From: Epiperipatus broadwayi
Lineage: Eukaryota; Onychophora; Udeonychophora; Euonychophora; Peripatidae
DNA length: 64,000 nt
Reading direction: 5' to 3'
Assembly (NCBI GenBank): GCA_028023455.1
Contig: JAQFVV010000232.1
Location: 310,001 to 374,000, forward strand
The notes below the pieces were generated by a model that was not told the origin of the DNA, made no database searches, and saw only the letters and a program-made list of their open reading frames with translations. Within the stretch, counting starts at the first letter, position 1, and the number at the start of each line of letters is the position of its first letter. Below are positions 51,056 to 61,981 of this stretch, piece by piece. A program made the position numbers and the translations under genes.

Positions 51056-51192
51056 AATATATGCATGTTTCGAGGAATTTTTCTCCCCTCTTCTTCAGGT
51101 GTTGCAGGGCTGACCAGTGACAGTAGTAGCATGGGATTTGAACCTGGGTCCTTAGATTCTTGATTATTGAATTTTAAGGTAATGCTCTAACC
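51056..51192 (-). mobile_element. Second type of tRNA-derived SINE, with hammerhead-like tail
   Basis: On the minus strand an A box (TGGTTAGAGCA, partly in the flank) and a B box (GGTTCAAATCC, 51134-51144) are followed by CTGAAGA (51092-51098), a GAGG/CCTC stem and GAAAC (51067-51071). AACTGTTT lies on both sides (51048-51055 and 51193-51200) as a possible 8-bp target duplication. It is unrelated to the SINE copies at 2290, 29902 and 36289. Confidence 0.55.
51067..51098 (-). ncRNA. Hammerhead ribozyme-like core
   Basis: CTGAAGA, AGAGG, loop, CCTC, GAAAC in order on the minus strand. It matches the CUGANGA / stem II / GAAA layout with no core mismatch. Stem III and the cleavage site were not identified, so self-cleavage is unproven. 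Confidence 0.45.
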
Positions 51193-51290
51193 AACTGTTT
51201 GCTGGGGTATTACTAACAGTTGGTGCATATATGAACCTGTTTGCTGTGATATTACTAACAGTTGAATGCATTTGGAATATTGAAATAAAA

Positions 51291-52070
51291 TCAAACTTTT
51301 CTAAAAACATTCAACACACGTATTAGATGATGGAAATAGTCCAATATAAAAATACAGCAGACATTGTTGTATTGATCAGTTTTCATGATTGATAAAGCCA
51401 CTCCATTAGGTGATAAATAGGTATCATCACATTGTGATGGGTTGATAGGAAGTGGACTTGAGAACCACATTTCATCAGTACTTTTTTCCTCCTTAGCCAA
51501 ATCCATTAGAGTAACACTCTGAGTAATTTCTGTCAACCCAGAACCTAATTCCGTACATTTTTGTTGAATAGTGTTGGCATTTGTCTTCACCAAGTCTCAT
51601 GAGGTTCCAACCTTATTTTAGTTGGTTGAGGTACTGTGTCCTCTGTTCTGATGTCTGTTGATTGCTTTCATGAAAATGGTCTTATCTTTAGTTTCACCCT
51701 CAATATCCTTTGGTCCGAAGGTGAACTATCTTCGAATCTTTTCAGGTGTATTGTTTGGTTCAGCAGATTATTTCATTAACATCTTGTTGAAATTCTTTCG
51801 TGGTATCCTCTACCTCATTTACAACTTCCATATCCTCCATTACTTTGTTTGCCAAAATTGTTTCAGATTACCTTGTATTTGGTTACATCAATAATCTCCC
51901 TTTCCTTGAGAACATATGCATCTTTGAACCTATCAGCTTGTATACACAGAGTAGTAGTAATCTTATCAATCTTTGATTTTACTCCAGTTGATTGGCACTC
52001 TATATTCATACTCATATAATTTGGAGTATTGCCATTACTTTTTTCAAAATTCTTTCATGTTTAGATGTTC
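51291..52070 (-). pseudogene. Decayed coding remnant, part 2
   Basis: A 100-codon open frame (51291-51593) and further protein-like pieces up to about 52070 on the minus strand (KSKIDKITTTLCIQADRFKD, KDAYVLKEREIIDVTKYK), joined only through frameshifts and stops. The last codons at the 51291 end read through element K2. Composition looks like a Gag-type or unknown retroelement protein. No catalytic motif is visible. Confidence 0.3.
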
Positions 52071-53758
52071 ATCTAGATATATCCTATACCAAAATTAACA
52101 AAACTTGTAACAGCTTAATTATGAAACAAATTAACTCATTGTTAAGCTCTTATAATAAGTAACATTAATTTTACAAGCTATGGTGATATTACTAATTCAA
52201 TAATGAAAGAAAGACACACCACACTGACAAAGACAGTACTATCAGGCTTCTGAATTTTAGGCAATTGAGATCATATATAATTTTCAATCATCATCCAATT
52301 TTGACAGGCAATGTCTTCCAAATTATTTATGAGGACTAATAGTTTTAATTTTGACAGTATATAAGCCTAACATAAACATCAAACATTCATATCTATTTCA
52401 ATGGACCCTCATGCATTCAGTGTTGCTCTTAATAATTTAAATGCAGTTGAGTGCAATGTTTTTTCTTAACCTTTTAAATAAAACAATCCAAATTTCAAAA
52501 ATAATTCCTCAATCTGTGTTTGATTTATAGACCATGACATTTTAAATTCCAACCACCAATAAAGATATTAAATGTATAAATTTTTTAACCTGCAACTTAA
52601 ATCTGTGGATGACACTCTCTCACATATCTTGGATTACTATCCTATCTTCATTAATTTACATCTTGTAAATCTTTTTGCTATATTGTCATTAGCTTTTGCA
52701 TTTTGCTCTAAATCTTTTTTTTCTTTCTGAGTCTGTATAATATTTTACTTCAGCAATATTTATAGAACCTATTATTTTGAAATTTCCTTGTGAGTATATG
52801 ACATTTTTAGTTATTAAAATGATTCTAAAGTTTTAAATACAACTTCAATTAATATTTATGCCTTCAATTTTTTACACGATTTTTACACTGAAGAGAGTTC
52901 ACATATAAATCACCACACACTATGCAATTCTCAGACATCTGAATAAGTCTACAAAGAATACAATGTTATAAGGGTCATACTCTTCAATCTGCTTGATGTT
53001 TTATTGCTTGCACTCATATTAATTTTAATAAATTTATTTTTTAGCAATGATAGTAAAACTTCAATGGTTTATAAATTTATTTAGATCTTATATTACAAAT
53101 AATAGATGTATGTGTATACATAAATTGTACAGTAAACTTCCTTTAAATTGGAACTAAATAGATATTTTAATATATTTGAAGGAGTTTGATTTGCTTTGTC
53201 TCCAGTAATTTAAAAATATTTATTAATTTAAAAATTCATTTAGAAATGCTATATACCTTTTTCAAATAATACGTTTGTGAAATAGTAATTGAAAGATCTA
53301 TAAACCGAAATATAATTTGTATTACTTTCAAAGTAACAGGAAAAAAAAAGTTTTACAATCATCTTTTAAAAGAATAGTTTTGAAAGAAATACTACCATAG
53401 GAAAAAGAAATTATCTTTTTTTAAACAAAAAAAAACAGACCGATTTTTAGTAGTGTTGAAATAAAGATTATCATAAAAATTACCTTTTTTTAATTTAAAA
53501 AAAAAATCCCACTTTTAAAGTAAATAATTAAAAAACAAAGATCGATTTTTAAAAAGAAATAATTTTTAAATACATCAATTTATTAATCGGTGAAATAGAA
53601 TGTAACACTATAAAGTGGGAATGCATATTTACATAGTTGTGGCGTCTAAATTTAATGACATGTCTATTATAGGTCATCCATCTTTTAAGTAGCATGTTCA
53701 TAAAAGCTATCAAGCAGGCATTTACAGAGCACAGTTTTTCCGTGTGTAACATGAAAAA
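52071..53758. other. Unannotated AT-rich DNA
   Basis: No recognised repeat or gene. The missing U5 side of LTR A would be expected here but could not be aligned. Confidence 0.45.
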
Positions 53759-53920
53759 ACAGTGCCACATAGTGGGCTAGAATCTTGGTAGTTGCTCATA
53801 GCAGACGATGAAAGCTAGATGTGTTTACATCAATCAGTGCCACCTAGGTTCTTGGTAGTTGCTGGTAGATGATGTAAGCTATATGGACTTACGCATGGCA
53901 ACCAGTGCCACCAGGCAGGC
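53759..53920 (+). repeat. Imperfect direct repeats in a GC-richer patch
   Basis: CAGTGCCACMTAG, followed by TTCTTGGTAGTTGCT and TGTAAGCTATATGGA-like sequence, recurs about every 70-80 bp, with a further CAGCACCACCTAGG near 53972. It borders LTR A on its left. Opposite-strand frames here are shadows of the repeat. Confidence 0.6.
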
Positions 53921-54098
53921 AGCTTTGCTTCCAGCTAACTTGTGGAAGGTTCCTGTGCATACATATGATGAACAGCACCACCTAGGGGCTGGAAGCTTTT
54001 CTGCTTCTGGGGCTCCTACCCTGTATGTTCTGTGTGCTAACACAGAATTAGTGCCTCTAGCGGCCATCGTGTATGTTGGTTAAAACTACCACAATTTA

Positions 54099-55090
54099 TT
54101 TTAACATACTCGCCGATGAGCGAGTTAAGAGATTAAATATACAGAAAACATTAATTTAAAGAGATAGGATTCATGTAAGACAATTGCAATGGCTTTACAC
54201 TAGTTATCTCATTATTCTATGGGATGAAGTAGGCACGAGGCTTCTGTGGCAGGCACCATTCTTTGATTTAACGTCTCTTTGCCTTAGCAGATCTTTGATG
54301 GCATGGGCACTCTTGATCAACAGGAGCTACATCTCAGCCTAGTGAAGAGTTGGGCTGAAGACGGAAGGAAAGGTAGCTGATGCCGCTCAAAATTAAACAG
54401 ATATAGAATCGGCTAGCGAATATTAACCCAACTCTGACACAATAGATTTTTGGCCCTATTTATACCAGTCCTCAGTTATTTACAGAATGTTTTTTTTAAT
54501 TAAACTTTTTAATTCAAATTGAATCTTTAATTTCAGAAATGTATCTTCTTTTGTTATTGGAGATGCAATCGCAAAATAACTGCCCAAAAATAAAATTCAA
54601 ATCAATTTCCAGATTGTAAATACATTTGATAAAAATGTTAACAGCTAACTAAATCAATTAGCTTTATTTTAAATTTTACTTTCATTAACTATAATTTAAA
54701 AATTCCTTTTAAAATCATGAAACAAACTAATGTTCCCACCCCTTTAATTAATCTTGGACAATCAGTGAATGCATATTCCATCTTGAATTTTTCTGTAGTT
54801 TTATAAAGAAAAATAATTACAAAATAAATAAGATATAATTTTAAAAAAAATACAAAATTATTTACAATATTTGTTTGTGCTTTTATATATGTAAAAGCTC
54901 CGTTAATATACACATATCTGAGTCGATCTAGAAATAAAATTTTTATTTAAAATTTATATTTATATCTTTAATAGACGCTTCTCAGAAATATATGTATAGT
55001 TTATATACATATGACAAAAAAAATGCAGGATGAAATGTGGGTTGTGGTAGAACAGTGCAACTCGATCTTGAACTAAGGTTGACCGTTTCA
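54099..55090 (-). repeat. LTR A (truncated 3' LTR)
   Basis: About 990 bp matching 57992-58996 (GATGAGC near the start, AGGATTCATGTAAGACAATT, CTCTGACACAATAGATTTTT). The plus-strand left end is cut within the LTR. Confidence 0.8.
54454..54465 (-). promoter_or_regulatory. TATA box of LTR A
   Basis: Minus strand TATAAATAGGGC. Confidence 0.5.
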
Positions 55091-55104
55091 CACTTCCCCA
55101 CTTA
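55091..55104 (-). other. Polypurine tract of the third element
   Basis: Minus strand TAAGTGGGGAAGTG directly before the LTR start TGAAACGG. Confidence 0.65.
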
Positions 55105-56080
55105 AAATGACAAAAAAATGAATTTAAAAAAGCCATTACTTCTAACCTATGACAGAATTAAAAAGCTTTTACTTCAAATCCGTTTGTGACTGAAGAACAA
55201 CCAACTTCTTTTTTCAAAATGGAACCTATTTATTTAATACATTTTTATCTAAAAAAAAACTGTTTATGATAGTGCTTTTTCTCTTTTGCACTAAAGGTTT
55301 CTGGACTTATTTTCCCTGTCTACAACTATCTCCTGCACTACTCTTTTGGTTGCTCCCCCATAATTTATTTTATCTGTCTGCTATCCTGAACTGCTGCCTA
55401 CATTACATATTGAGAAAAAAGCATATGGTTCACGAATTAACATACAATTATAAACTAACTATTCACAAATAAATATGAAAAGCAAAAAAATACTGTATTA
55501 CTTGGATTTTCACTTTCCATTTTGTCTTGGTTGTTCTTCTGCACCTAGAATAGACTCGAAGTTTTATTATTATTACAGTCATTATTATCTTTTATCATGT
55601 TTGCTTATTAATATACAAAATTTATTCATAATTAATATCAATTCTCTATTATCACCCACTCAATCCAGGTTCAAATTCACCTTCATTAAATTCTGTGTTT
55701 TAAAATAACACCGGTTGACAAATTTATATCAGGGTGCCAGCCAAGATGGGGACACAGAATGTACAAGTAAAATCTGGGTCACTCAATTATCATGTAAAAG
55801 AAATACATTTTTTTAAAATTGCCTTACTTTTGAAAATGTGCTGATAATTACAACCTTCTTTTATATATATATTACATTTTTATATACATATGACATTAAA
55901 TACGATTATATTATTAGATGTACAAACCTGAGAGAAAAAAAAATTACAATGACTGAGCATACCAACTTGAAAATAAATCTTACATATATACATTATTTAG
56001 TAATATTCAAACAAGAAAAAAACATTATATATATTAAACAGTATTCAGGGTATTGCAAAGTGTGAGAATATTGAATAGCA
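55105..56080 (-). other. Interior of the third element, non-coding
   Basis: AT-rich, only chance frames on either strand. No gag or pol motif was found between primer site and polypurine tract. Confidence 0.6.
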
Positions 56081-56097
56081 CCACGTTGGGCACCAAA
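56081..56097 (-). other. tRNA-Lys primer binding site
   Basis: Minus strand TTTGGTGCCCAACGTGG lies about 15 nt from the LTR edge. It matches the animal tRNA-Lys primer site TGGCGCCCAACGTGGGGC except for one C-to-T change within the first 15 bases. This is the best preserved primer site in the window. Confidence 0.7.
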
Positions 56098-56112
56098 CAC
56101 AGAAAAAAATCT

Positions 56113-58996
56113 ATATGGGTTGAAAATGTATGTCCATCCAACAAGATTTAGAATCTGAGCAAAAGTACCCTGAATCCCATCATGCCCAAGATACACAGGT
56201 CAGGAGCAATCATGAATTCTAACCCGTATGCCCATTCCCCAAATCTATAACACTATGGACAACACCTATGGTGATATTATATAAATTCATTATTTCCAGA
56301 CCCAGTGCTACATCATTTTTAATGAGAACTCAGCTGATGATGATGATGAGATTGAGTGAATGCGAGGTATAAATTAAAGATACATAAATATAAAGATTAT
56401 TAAGGAGATTCGAACAACTGGATTAAGTTTAAAAATAACTTTATTTTGACAAAAATTGAAGACTTTATATATGTATAATCAATATCACACAGTTTAAACT
56501 ATTATCTTCACTACAAATATTTGACAATCTTTAGTCAATTGTTTTTATTTTAACAGATATCAATTTAGTGCAGCAGTTACAATACTGAACGTATATTTAA
56601 ACTAGGTTTTTATTCAATGTTACAAAAACAAATTTATCTAGGTGATTGGTAGATGTTTATACATTAAAACACATATAAAGATAGGACAATAAGAGTTTTG
56701 CTGTTTGGACAACTTTAATGAAATGCCCTTGGTATTGGATACAGAATTTCATTTTCATTTATAGAATTTATTTACAACACTAAAATGAGGATACATTGTG
56801 ATCAAAATATACTTAAAAATATTTATTTATTAAACATTTTCGACATTTAACTATTAGATACTGTGAAACTCTATCAGTATGGGGAATAGCTTTTTCAGTA
56901 AAGGGGGCAGCTTCATGAGAAGTTGGATCTAAAACTCCAACAAAAAATATTTAAAGAGAAAAACGTTTCATTATCACATATCTTTAAGATTTATTTTGTC
57001 AAACAGGCTAAAAGAAAAATGAACTATAAGAAATTGTGGTGCTAGCATAATAGCCGAATATTTATGAATCCATTTTTTGAGGTGCTTTATCATATTACAG
57101 AAGAAAACAGTCTAGCCAACTTGCCACACCATATTTTGTGGAATTGGTTGACAAAAAGTTCTCGGACAGAGTTCCAATGGGCCAAACTTTCCCGGAATTA
57201 TCCCATGCATTGCTCTCATTACGCGAGCATATATATATATGGTCTAGGGACATTCATTGCCCTGTTTATGATGTGAAATAAATTGCAGACGACTCAGGCA
57301 TTCTGACGCACGTCTCTAGATAAAGCTATGAAGAGTGGCCTATGCTAACAATACTTTTATAAGAATATGAAATAATTGAGTTGAAATATCAACATAAAGC
57401 CTTAAATGGTTTAACAAGTATGTAATGATATGTTAAAATAATGACCCATGTAAGATAATAATTTATCAAAAGCTAAAACTATAATTAATGAAGCATGCAT
57501 TGCTCCCCCTTCTTGAATCACAATTTTAACGTATAAAAGAAACTAAAATTCACGTACTTAAAAGCGCGAATGACAAAACAGATTTAAGTTGCCAGCCTTT
57601 TGGCGATGATCAATAAAGAAATTAATAAAATTAATGGACAACAATATCCACCCTAGATTGTAAAGTATTTATAAATTTATGATAAAATATATTTTTTTAA
57701 AAGCATGTATTCATTTAAAATACAAACCCAATCTTACAAGCTATTTAAAAATAACTTAAAAAGAACTCATTACTTCCCCCTCTTTCTATTCCACGGTGAG
57801 ATATAGAAGTTCGTAAGACTGGGTTTCATTTGCATTTACAAATAAAATTAAATGACAAATATAAAAATATCATTTAAAATAAATTATAAACGCACTAAAT
57901 TATAAAAATAATAAGCATGAGTTGGATCAAAATTTTTATAGTAACATTAATTTAGATAGTAAAGAATTGATACAAAAAAAATAACTATTAATTTTAACAT
58001 ACTCACCGATGAGCAAGTTAAAAGAGATTAAATATACAGAAATCATTAATTTAAAGAGATAGGATTCATGTAAGACAATTGTAATGGCTTTAGACTTGTT
58101 ATCTCCTGACTCTATGGGATAAAGTAGGCACGAGTCTTCTGTGGCAGGCGGCATTCTTTGATTTAACATGTCTCTTGGCCTCAGTGATTCTTTGATGGCA
58201 CAGGCACTCTTAATCAACAGGAGCTACATCTCGGCATGGTGAAGTCGGGCTGAAGATGGAAGGGAACGTGGCTGAGGCCCCTCAAAACTAAACAGATGAG
58301 TTGGCTAGCGACTATTAACCAAACTCTGACACAATAGATTTTTGGCCCTATTTATACCAGTACTGAGATATTTAAAGAATGTTTTTTTAATTAAACTTTT
58401 TAATTCAAATTGAATCTTTAATTTACAGAAATGTTGACTTTTGTTATTGGAGATGGAATCGCAAGATAACTGTCCAAAAATAAATTCAAATCAATTTCCA
58501 GATCGGAAATAGATTTGATAAAAATGTTAACAGCTAACTAAATCAATTAGCTTTGTTTTAAATTTTACTTTCATTAACTTTAATTTAAAAATTCCTTTTA
58601 AAGTCATGAAACAAAATAATGTTCCCACCCCTTTAATTTCTCTCGGACAGTCGGCGATTGCATTTTCCATCTTGAAGTTTTATGTAGTTTTATAACGAAA
58701 AATAATTACAAAATAAAATATAATTAAAAAAAAAATACATTATTTTCAATATTTGTTTGTGCTTATATATATATATATATAAGCTCTGTTAATAGACGTA
58801 TATATCTGAGTTGCATCTAGAGATATTAATATCAAATAATTAAAGAATTTTTATTTAAAATTTATATTTATAACTTTTATAGACGCTTCTCAGAAATATA
58901 CGTATAGTTTATATATATGGGACAAAAAAAGCAGCATGAAACATGGGTTGTGGACAAACAGTGAAACTCAGTCTTGAACTAAGGTCAACTGTTTCA
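56113..58996 (-). repeat. LTR B (5' LTR of the third element), about 2.9 kb
   Basis: Its left 250 bp match the start of LTR C, and its right 1 kb matches LTR A. The two parts are treated as one LTR because the primer site lies at its left edge and the TATA box sits 640 bp from its right edge, as in the other LTRs. The exact left edge is blurred (TATATGGGTTG aligned to TGTAACGATCG). Confidence 0.6.
58345..58356 (-). promoter_or_regulatory. TATA box of LTR B
   Basis: Minus strand TATAAATAGGGC, 640 bp from the LTR edge. Confidence 0.55.
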
Positions 58997-59866
58997 ATAT
59001 GGGCACATCAATACTCGAATAATCATTGCAGTTGTTCTTAATATTATCATTGCAGACAAATTTCTTGCTTAATAGTAATACATTTCTTAGTGACTATATG
59101 AGCAAATGTTTATTCCTGTTTCAAATAATGCTCTGATCCAATGAAATTTCTGAGTATGATCTTGCCAAGGCAAGTGTATCTGTTTCATCAACAAATATAC
59201 TCATTTTTTGATAACTTAGCACCGCAGTTGGTTGTTAATGTATTTTAAAGCCTGATATTGAAAGTGTCTATTCAGTCACAATTCTATGTCCATTACAGTC
59301 ATCTATTAATGAATGTGATTTTAACATAGATAAATAAAGACTCCTAACTTTACCCTGATTAATTTTTAAATTATCATAGAAGGTTCACTCTGAATATTAA
59401 GATTTACAAAGCCTAGTCTTTCTATTGGATGTAAGTAGTGATAATAAGAATGCTTAGTCATTAAGTTATTTTTTAACCTGTAACAAGCACAACACAATTG
59501 TAGCCTTAAATATAATCATATGAACTTTATTCTATTTTGTTTCTTTAATATTACTAAAAAAATTATATACACAACTTCTTCCATTTGTGTCGTTTATCAC
59601 AATTAGCATTTTTTTAGATTTAAGAGTCTTTTATATCCCCGACCTCAGTGGGAAATAAGAAAAAGAGCATATATGCTAGCATTACATGTTGTAATCATGT
59701 GGAAATTGTTCTGGAGGAATAGTTAATGAGGTACAACTTTGTATTGTCTGTTGTAATGTTTACATTGATGTTACACACACATGAAAGTTAGGAATCATTG
59801 CTTCATTCCTAAGAGTACTTCTGTTTACTATACATATCTAAGTGTTACATATATATATATATATAT

Positions 59867-61460
59867 TGTGCCAATGCCAAATTGGCACATGTATATAAAA
59901 TAATTTTGTATAAAAATTATTATCAAAATCTTTAGGAAAAAAGAATTTGAAAGTTACAATTAATTACTTTAAAGAGGGGAGAGGGAGTTGTCCTATAAAA
60001 AAACAAACAAACTAAGAGTTTATAAAAGAAAGAGTGTTATTATAAATTAAAAGTTAAAAATCTCTTTTCATTCCAGTTTAGTAGAATAAATCTGTATATA
60101 TGTGCGATGGTAAATAGAAATAAATGTTAGCTCATTAATAAGATAAATGCGTGTTAGAATAATATTAAAAAATAAATAAATATTGAAATAAAATGTATTT
60201 AAAAACACAGTGGTGGACTACTAATTAAAGATATGAAAACAACACGTTTTAAAATAGCTACTACTAATCAAACAATCAGTCAAAAAACACGTCATGGGAT
60301 TAGTTATCAAGGAATTTCGACAACACCTATTGCACTTATTCCCGGAGGATATCAAAACGAAAACAATTCACAGATATAAAAATAGCTAGATTTTATCGGA
60401 CATTCAGTTGGAGTTTGCAATTCAGTTTGAGTTTGCAGTTTCAGTCTAGTTTTGCAGTGTCAGTTTACAGAAATGCAGTGCTGAAAAGCTTTTGGAAATA
60501 TACGCTTGTGCTTCAGCCTTTCGAGTCCAACAAAGATCATCGCAACCTGCCTGCGAAATAATGTCGGCATAACAACTCTGAAACCCTCCGTCAAAACGTG
60601 CAACTGTCTCCAAGAAGAAACCAACAGATTACCATAAATTCTCTTCAATAAACAAAATCTAACTGGTTAGATATAATCCATCAGAAGCAGCAGAAGTAGC
60701 CAACGACAAGAAAAAAATCCTAGGTATATGTTTTATTATTATCATTTATACGTAGTAGTCACCACTGTAATCCGTAAATATTTAAGATTCAAATTATATG
60801 AACTCTATCATACATAAAATGAACTATTGATATGTGTGCGTGAGTTTCAAATGCTATAAATGCTTTATTATTATGTTTGCGAATGTGAGATAATTTAAAA
60901 TGTCAAAGATTATTTTTGCTTTTTTCATAAAATATACTATCATGTGTTAATTTAAAAATGTGTGTGTGTTAAAATTGGATTTATAAAATGTTTATAATGC
61001 GTTTATGTTAGTTAGTAAATTATCTTTAAACTTAAGTAATGTTGATTAAAATAAATTGTCTTTAAATTTAAACTTTATCTGTCGGTCAATTCTTTTTATC
61101 AATCTCTTCTTACCAATATTTTATTACTGATTAAAATTAGACTGGGCTAGTTAAGGGAATTGTTTCGAGCACTGGATTACGAGCCTACTGCCCGAATATG
61201 TTAGTCTTCAGACTAGCTGGCGCCCCGGGGTTTACCCCGAAACAAATAAAGTATTTGGATAGTAGGGGTTTGAATCTAGCAGCCGAGATGGGCCATTGTT
61301 GATAGTTAAAGCTATCAATAAGATCTCCCATTTTGCTCGAACGTGCCGGTTCGTTCACGTAACCTTTATAATATTATAAACGTATTATGAAGGAGTTTGA
61401 AACCGGCCAAAACTTATATATGCGTATAAGTAGGTGGTTTCAGCGGTTCGACCCGGTACA
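59867..61460 (+). mobile_element. Solo LTR (D), 1.59 kb
   Basis: Ends TGTGCCAATGCC and CGACCCGGTACA, a TG...CA pair with a short inverted match. ATAT lies on both sides within an (AT)n tract. Removing it rejoins repeat H (compare 28141-28210). A plus-strand TATA box at 60373-60386 is followed about 30 bp later by CATTCAGTTGG, a likely start site. The GGGTTTGAATC-type stretch near the right end resembles U5 ends of the other LTRs. This makes it the only plus-oriented LTR. It is more GC-rich near 61140-61340. Confidence 0.65.
60373..60386 (+). promoter_or_regulatory. TATA box of solo LTR D
   Basis: GATATAAAAATAGC, about 510 bp from the left edge of the LTR. Confidence 0.45.
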
Positions 61461-61981
61461 ATATATATATATGTAATCATAACACTGGACTTATTTACTG
61501 CAAACATTATTTTAATTCAAAATAACATATTTCAAGGCCTAAAATATTTTCACTTACATAAAAAAAATGCTTTTACTTTCATCAAAATCTCATCGAGTTC
61601 AGCCAAATGAGATTTATCATCTATCGTCTTCAAGAGTAAAAAATATTAGTGAAACAGAAATAGAATATAATAAACCAAAGTAATCAATAGATCTATTAAA
61701 CACATTAAGATACACAATCTCTTTCATTGTTTCCTTGGAAAAGATAGTAATATCAAGAAAGCCATCAATATCTAAGAATGTCAAATTGTATAATATTCTT
61801 AACATAAAATATTGCTGGAAAATGAGCCAAATTATCTCCTAAGTTTTTATTCTTTTTGCAAAATAATTAGAATTCAAAATATACATTAACTTGCTATATT
61901 TACACTTATATAAAATTAAAAAAACCAATATGCATTTCATTTAAGAAATATTTTAAATAATCTTAGTCAAAAAACTTTATA

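Larger units (their letters stand above)
50858..51353. mobile_element. Inverted-repeat element K2 with an insert in its loop
   Basis: Same leader (TTTTCTGAAGATTTGTGATG) and arms as K1. A 13-bp duplication CAGCAGAYATTGT flanks it (50845-50857 and 51355-51367, one mismatch). Its centre is interrupted at 51056-51192 by a tRNA-like unit with a hammerhead-like segment. Confidence 0.8.
54099..58996 (-). mobile_element. Third long-LTR element, truncated, with 1 kb interior
   Basis: LTR A (54099-55090, U3 side only) and LTR B (56113-58996) flank about 1.0 kb. On the minus strand the order is LTR B, primer site (56081-56097), interior, polypurine tract (55091-55104), LTR A. ATAT follows the right end (58997-59000); the left end is lost, so the duplication cannot be checked. 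The interior has no coding capacity. It is inserted in repeat H copy 3. LTR B is related to LTR C. Confidence 0.65.

Noticed and set aside
53859-54083. Overlapping plus- and minus-strand frames in the GC-richer patch
   Set aside because: No domain or start context, and both readings derive from the local direct repeats.
60460-60648. 62-codon minus-strand frame in solo LTR D
   Set aside because: It lies in the transcribed leader of the LTR on the opposite strand and has no recognisable motif.
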